Positions 52,262-52,510 of a stretch of DNA of 52,510 nucleotides are shown here, piece by piece. The DNA lies in assembly GCA_002340255.1 (NCBI GenBank), contig DDLS01000017.1:1-52510 (forward strand). The letters run 5' to 3'. Source of the DNA: Cyanobacteria bacterium UBA2566. Its GTDB lineage: Bacteria > Cyanobacteriota > Cyanobacteriia > Cyanobacteriales > Desertifilaceae. Position 1 is the first letter of the stretch, and each line of letters opens with the position of its first letter. The position numbers and the translations under genes were made by a program. Below the pieces are notes generated by a model. The model was not told the DNA's origin. It saw only the letters and a list, made by a program, of their open reading frames with translations, and did no database searches.

Positions 52262-52510
52262 AAAAATTAGAGACCGCTCACACATATTTCACACAAATTC
52301 ATCTTACATCACTCCAAAACAGTGCAAGGTAAATAGGTGAGGAAAATAAGCATTGCCTATCCATGGAAGCATCACCATAGATTTCCGCTAATAAATCAAT
52401 CACATGACCATCACCTCAAGGGGTGACAAGGCAGCTCAAAGGTCGCTATAGCGACCTTTTTCGGTGGTATTTTGCTGAAAACATCAACTGAAAGCTGGCG
52501 AGACTCCTGC
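52195..52510. other. Region downstream of ssrA
   Basis: No ORF is visible. It contains the downstream arm of the tmRNA inverted repeat (52238-52261), a small TCACC/GGTGA hairpin near 52411-52425 and the dispersed repeat at 52428-52493. No integrase or tRNA is seen before the window ends. Confidence 0.6.
52428..52493 (+). repeat. Dispersed repeat, copy 2, with a perfect 22-bp palindrome
   Basis: This 66-nt stretch aligns with 32817-32880 at about 82% by hand. Its core has the half AAAGGTCGCTA directly followed by its reverse complement and then T residues, so the RNA could form a terminator-like hairpin. Both copies run on through a shared GTATTTTGCT segment, so more than the hairpin is conserved. 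Confidence 0.7.

Noticed and set aside
1..52510. CRISPR array, tRNA or rRNA genes
   Set aside because: No regularly spaced repeats and no cloverleaf were seen apart from the tRNA-like part of tmRNA.

Overview
The window is cyanobacterial chromosome. HIP1-type GCGATCGC octamers are scattered through both the large biosynthetic genes and the flanking housekeeping genes. The one-piece tmRNA encodes the cyanobacterial tag ANNIVPFARKAAAVA, and the ammonium transporter, HD-domain metalloprotein and half-size Gdt1/Mnx protein are typical cyanobacterial neighbours. I cannot name the genus from sequence alone.

Positions 1-39930 hold a thiazoline/thiazole metallophore (probable siderophore) locus of the yersiniabactin/pyochelin type. 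A minus-strand run of eight closely spaced genes reads from 32092 down to 260: salicylate synthase; a small AcpS-like protein; a KAS III-like protein fused to a carrier domain; then five megasynthases in the order Cy-A-PCP, KS-AT-KR-ACP-Cy-A(Ox)-PCP, Cy-A(MT)-PCP, KS-AT-KR-DH-ER-ACP and Cy-A(MT)-PCP-TE. A 55-codon ORF of unknown function may end the run. To the right lie a minus-strand pair (LCMT/TcmP-type methyltransferase and a PchR/YbtA-like AraC regulator) and a divergent plus-strand set (discrete carrier protein, AcpS-type phosphopantetheinyl transferase, aryl ligase of the benzoate-CoA-ligase family, then an AMIN-TonB-dependent receptor).

If the line is colinear, it would build: salicyl starter, first azoline, beta-hydroxy ketide, thiazole, methylated thiazoline, fully reduced C2 ketide, methylated thiazoline carboxylate released by the TE. 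Three of the four A domains carry the cysteine code DLYNLSLIW; the first differs. No thiazoline reductase, halogenase, exporter or ABC importer lies in the window. Two Fur-box-sized palindromes and one perfect 26-bp palindrome sit in the two regulatory regions, consistent with iron control plus the AraC regulator.

Positions 39931-52510 are mostly housekeeping or unrelated: M42 peptidase, ammonium transporter, pseudo-receiver protein, an IS4-type transposase remnant, a GST-family protein, a Uma2-family remnant, a glycosyltransferase, RsmA (KsgA), a type II thioesterase that may serve an assembly line in trans, a REC-GAF-histidine kinase, a half-size Gdt1/Mnx protein, an HD-domain protein and ssrA (tmRNA).

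The least expected observations are the KAS III-carrier fusion lacking the usual His; two AcpS-like proteins with complementary motif losses; a DH-ER block inserted into the tail of a KR; a divergent first A-domain code; an in-frame palindrome in one KS; and an inverted copy of the tmRNA 3' arm just downstream of ssrA.
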